Positions 63,828-64,000 of a stretch of DNA of 64,000 nucleotides are shown here, in pieces. The translations under genes and the position numbers were made by a program. The notes below the pieces were generated by a model, which saw only the letters and a program-made list of their open reading frames with translations, did no database searches and was not told the origin of the DNA. This stretch comes from Solirubrobacter sp963724195. GTDB lineage: Bacteria; Actinomycetota; Thermoleophilia; Solirubrobacterales; Solirubrobacteraceae. The stretch's first letter is position 1. Every line of letters starts with the position of its first letter. Location of the stretch: NCBI GenBank assembly GCA_963724195.1, contig CAVRTQ010000028.1, positions 76,513-140,512 of the forward strand, in the 5' to 3' direction.

Positions 63828-64000
63828 GTGCCTGAGGGCCTTTCAGCGGCTGAGGTCGGCAAGGAGATCGCCGCGCACAAGAAGCACAGCGAGACGGCGA
63901 GGCATGACCACGACCGGCACGTTGCCCTGACTGTCGATCGTCGAAGCCCTGCTGCTGTCATCTTCGTGGCCGTCCTCGCCGCCGATTCCGGCTACGCGGC
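63828..64000 (+). CDS. Membrane protein, start only (cut by window end)
   Basis: GTG 63828 with a GAGGCGGGTGA site upstream gives VPEGLSAAEVGKEIAAHKKH and SETARHDHDRHV, then LSIVEALLLS after a probable one-base shift near 63940. The opening (E-G-L-x-x-x-E-V-G-x-E-I-x-x-H) matches a small family of actinobacterial proteins with a charged start and one or more helices (here VLAADSGYA). The rest lies outside the window, so function is open. 63682-63827 shows no gene. Confidence 0.55.
   Translation, partial: MPEGLSAAEVGKEIAAHKKHSETARHDHDRHVALTVDRRSPAAVIFVAVLAADSGYA

Overview
The window is GC-rich (about 70% by eye), with dense, often overlapping genes, GTG/TTG starts, an actinobacterial-type fused acyl-CoA carboxylase alpha chain, MoxR/DUF58/VWA genes, a two-gene ergothioneine set, delta-60 and DUF11-type secreted proteins and many one-component regulators. 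This fits a chromosome piece of an Actinomycetota member, probably Thermoleophilia/Solirubrobacterales. That placement is inference from gene style; there is no rRNA here. One tRNA gene (Phe) is present. No CRISPR array, phage block or origin was seen.

Layout. 1-8.0 kb: secreted metallophosphoesterase (cut by the edge), a small carboxylase epsilon-like gene, a histidine phosphatase, and the operon accC - M20 dipeptidase - ClpA-like AAA+ protein. The last ends in a release-factor-2-like tail without the GGQ domain and is the most unusual protein of the window. 8.05-8.49 kb: a 110-bp inverted repeat around about 215 bp. 8.5-13.3 kb: a MocR regulator with an extra LuxR-type HTH, a small gene and an MFS transporter on the minus strand, diverging from a SIS protein and a DMT transporter. 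13.3-19.5 kb: MBL hydrolase and HAD, NfeD-SPFH, sucCD, delta-60 protein. 19.5-23.8 kb: PLP decarboxylase, then aminotransferase, kynurenine-formamidase-like hydrolase and kynureninase. 23.8-32 kb: VOC protein, AraC, STAS plus RsbU-like phosphatase/kinase, calcium/proton antiporter, HAD, GH3 glucosidase, LysR, thioredoxin. 32-38.6 kb: DtxR, LysR, ATP-dependent DNA ligase, gpsA, three-gene ABC exporter. 38.7-44.5 kb: secreted Cys-repeat protein, glycerate kinase, a RAYT transposase with REP palindromes, two-component system. 44.5-52.1 kb: HtrA protease, MoxR-VWA-DUF58-VWA, egtBD. 52.1-58.1 kb: TetR with palindromic operator, DUF2867 protein, DEAD-type helicase, M23 peptidase, tRNA-Phe, a relic region, L,D-transpeptidase. 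58.3-64 kb: secreted DUF11-type protein, sulfatase and its formylglycine-generating enzyme, and a membrane protein cut by the edge.

Two repeat families stand out. One is a two-hairpin element in three copies, each placed exactly between two convergent genes (13.3, 31.7, 38.6 kb). The other is a set of palindromes framed by AACnTAAAG...CTTTAnGTT (11.16, 34.83, 41.74, 42.36 kb), two of which flank the RAYT gene.

Many otherwise normal genes carry one or more 1-2 base frameshifts (at least 40 in total, worst at 60.2-62.5 kb), while blocks such as 16.2-21.9, 34.9-38.6 and 49.7-52.1 kb are clean. Several shifts sit in short homopolymers, so sequencing or assembly indels are more likely than mass gene decay. 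Coordinates of shifted genes span the whole locus from inferred start to inferred stop.
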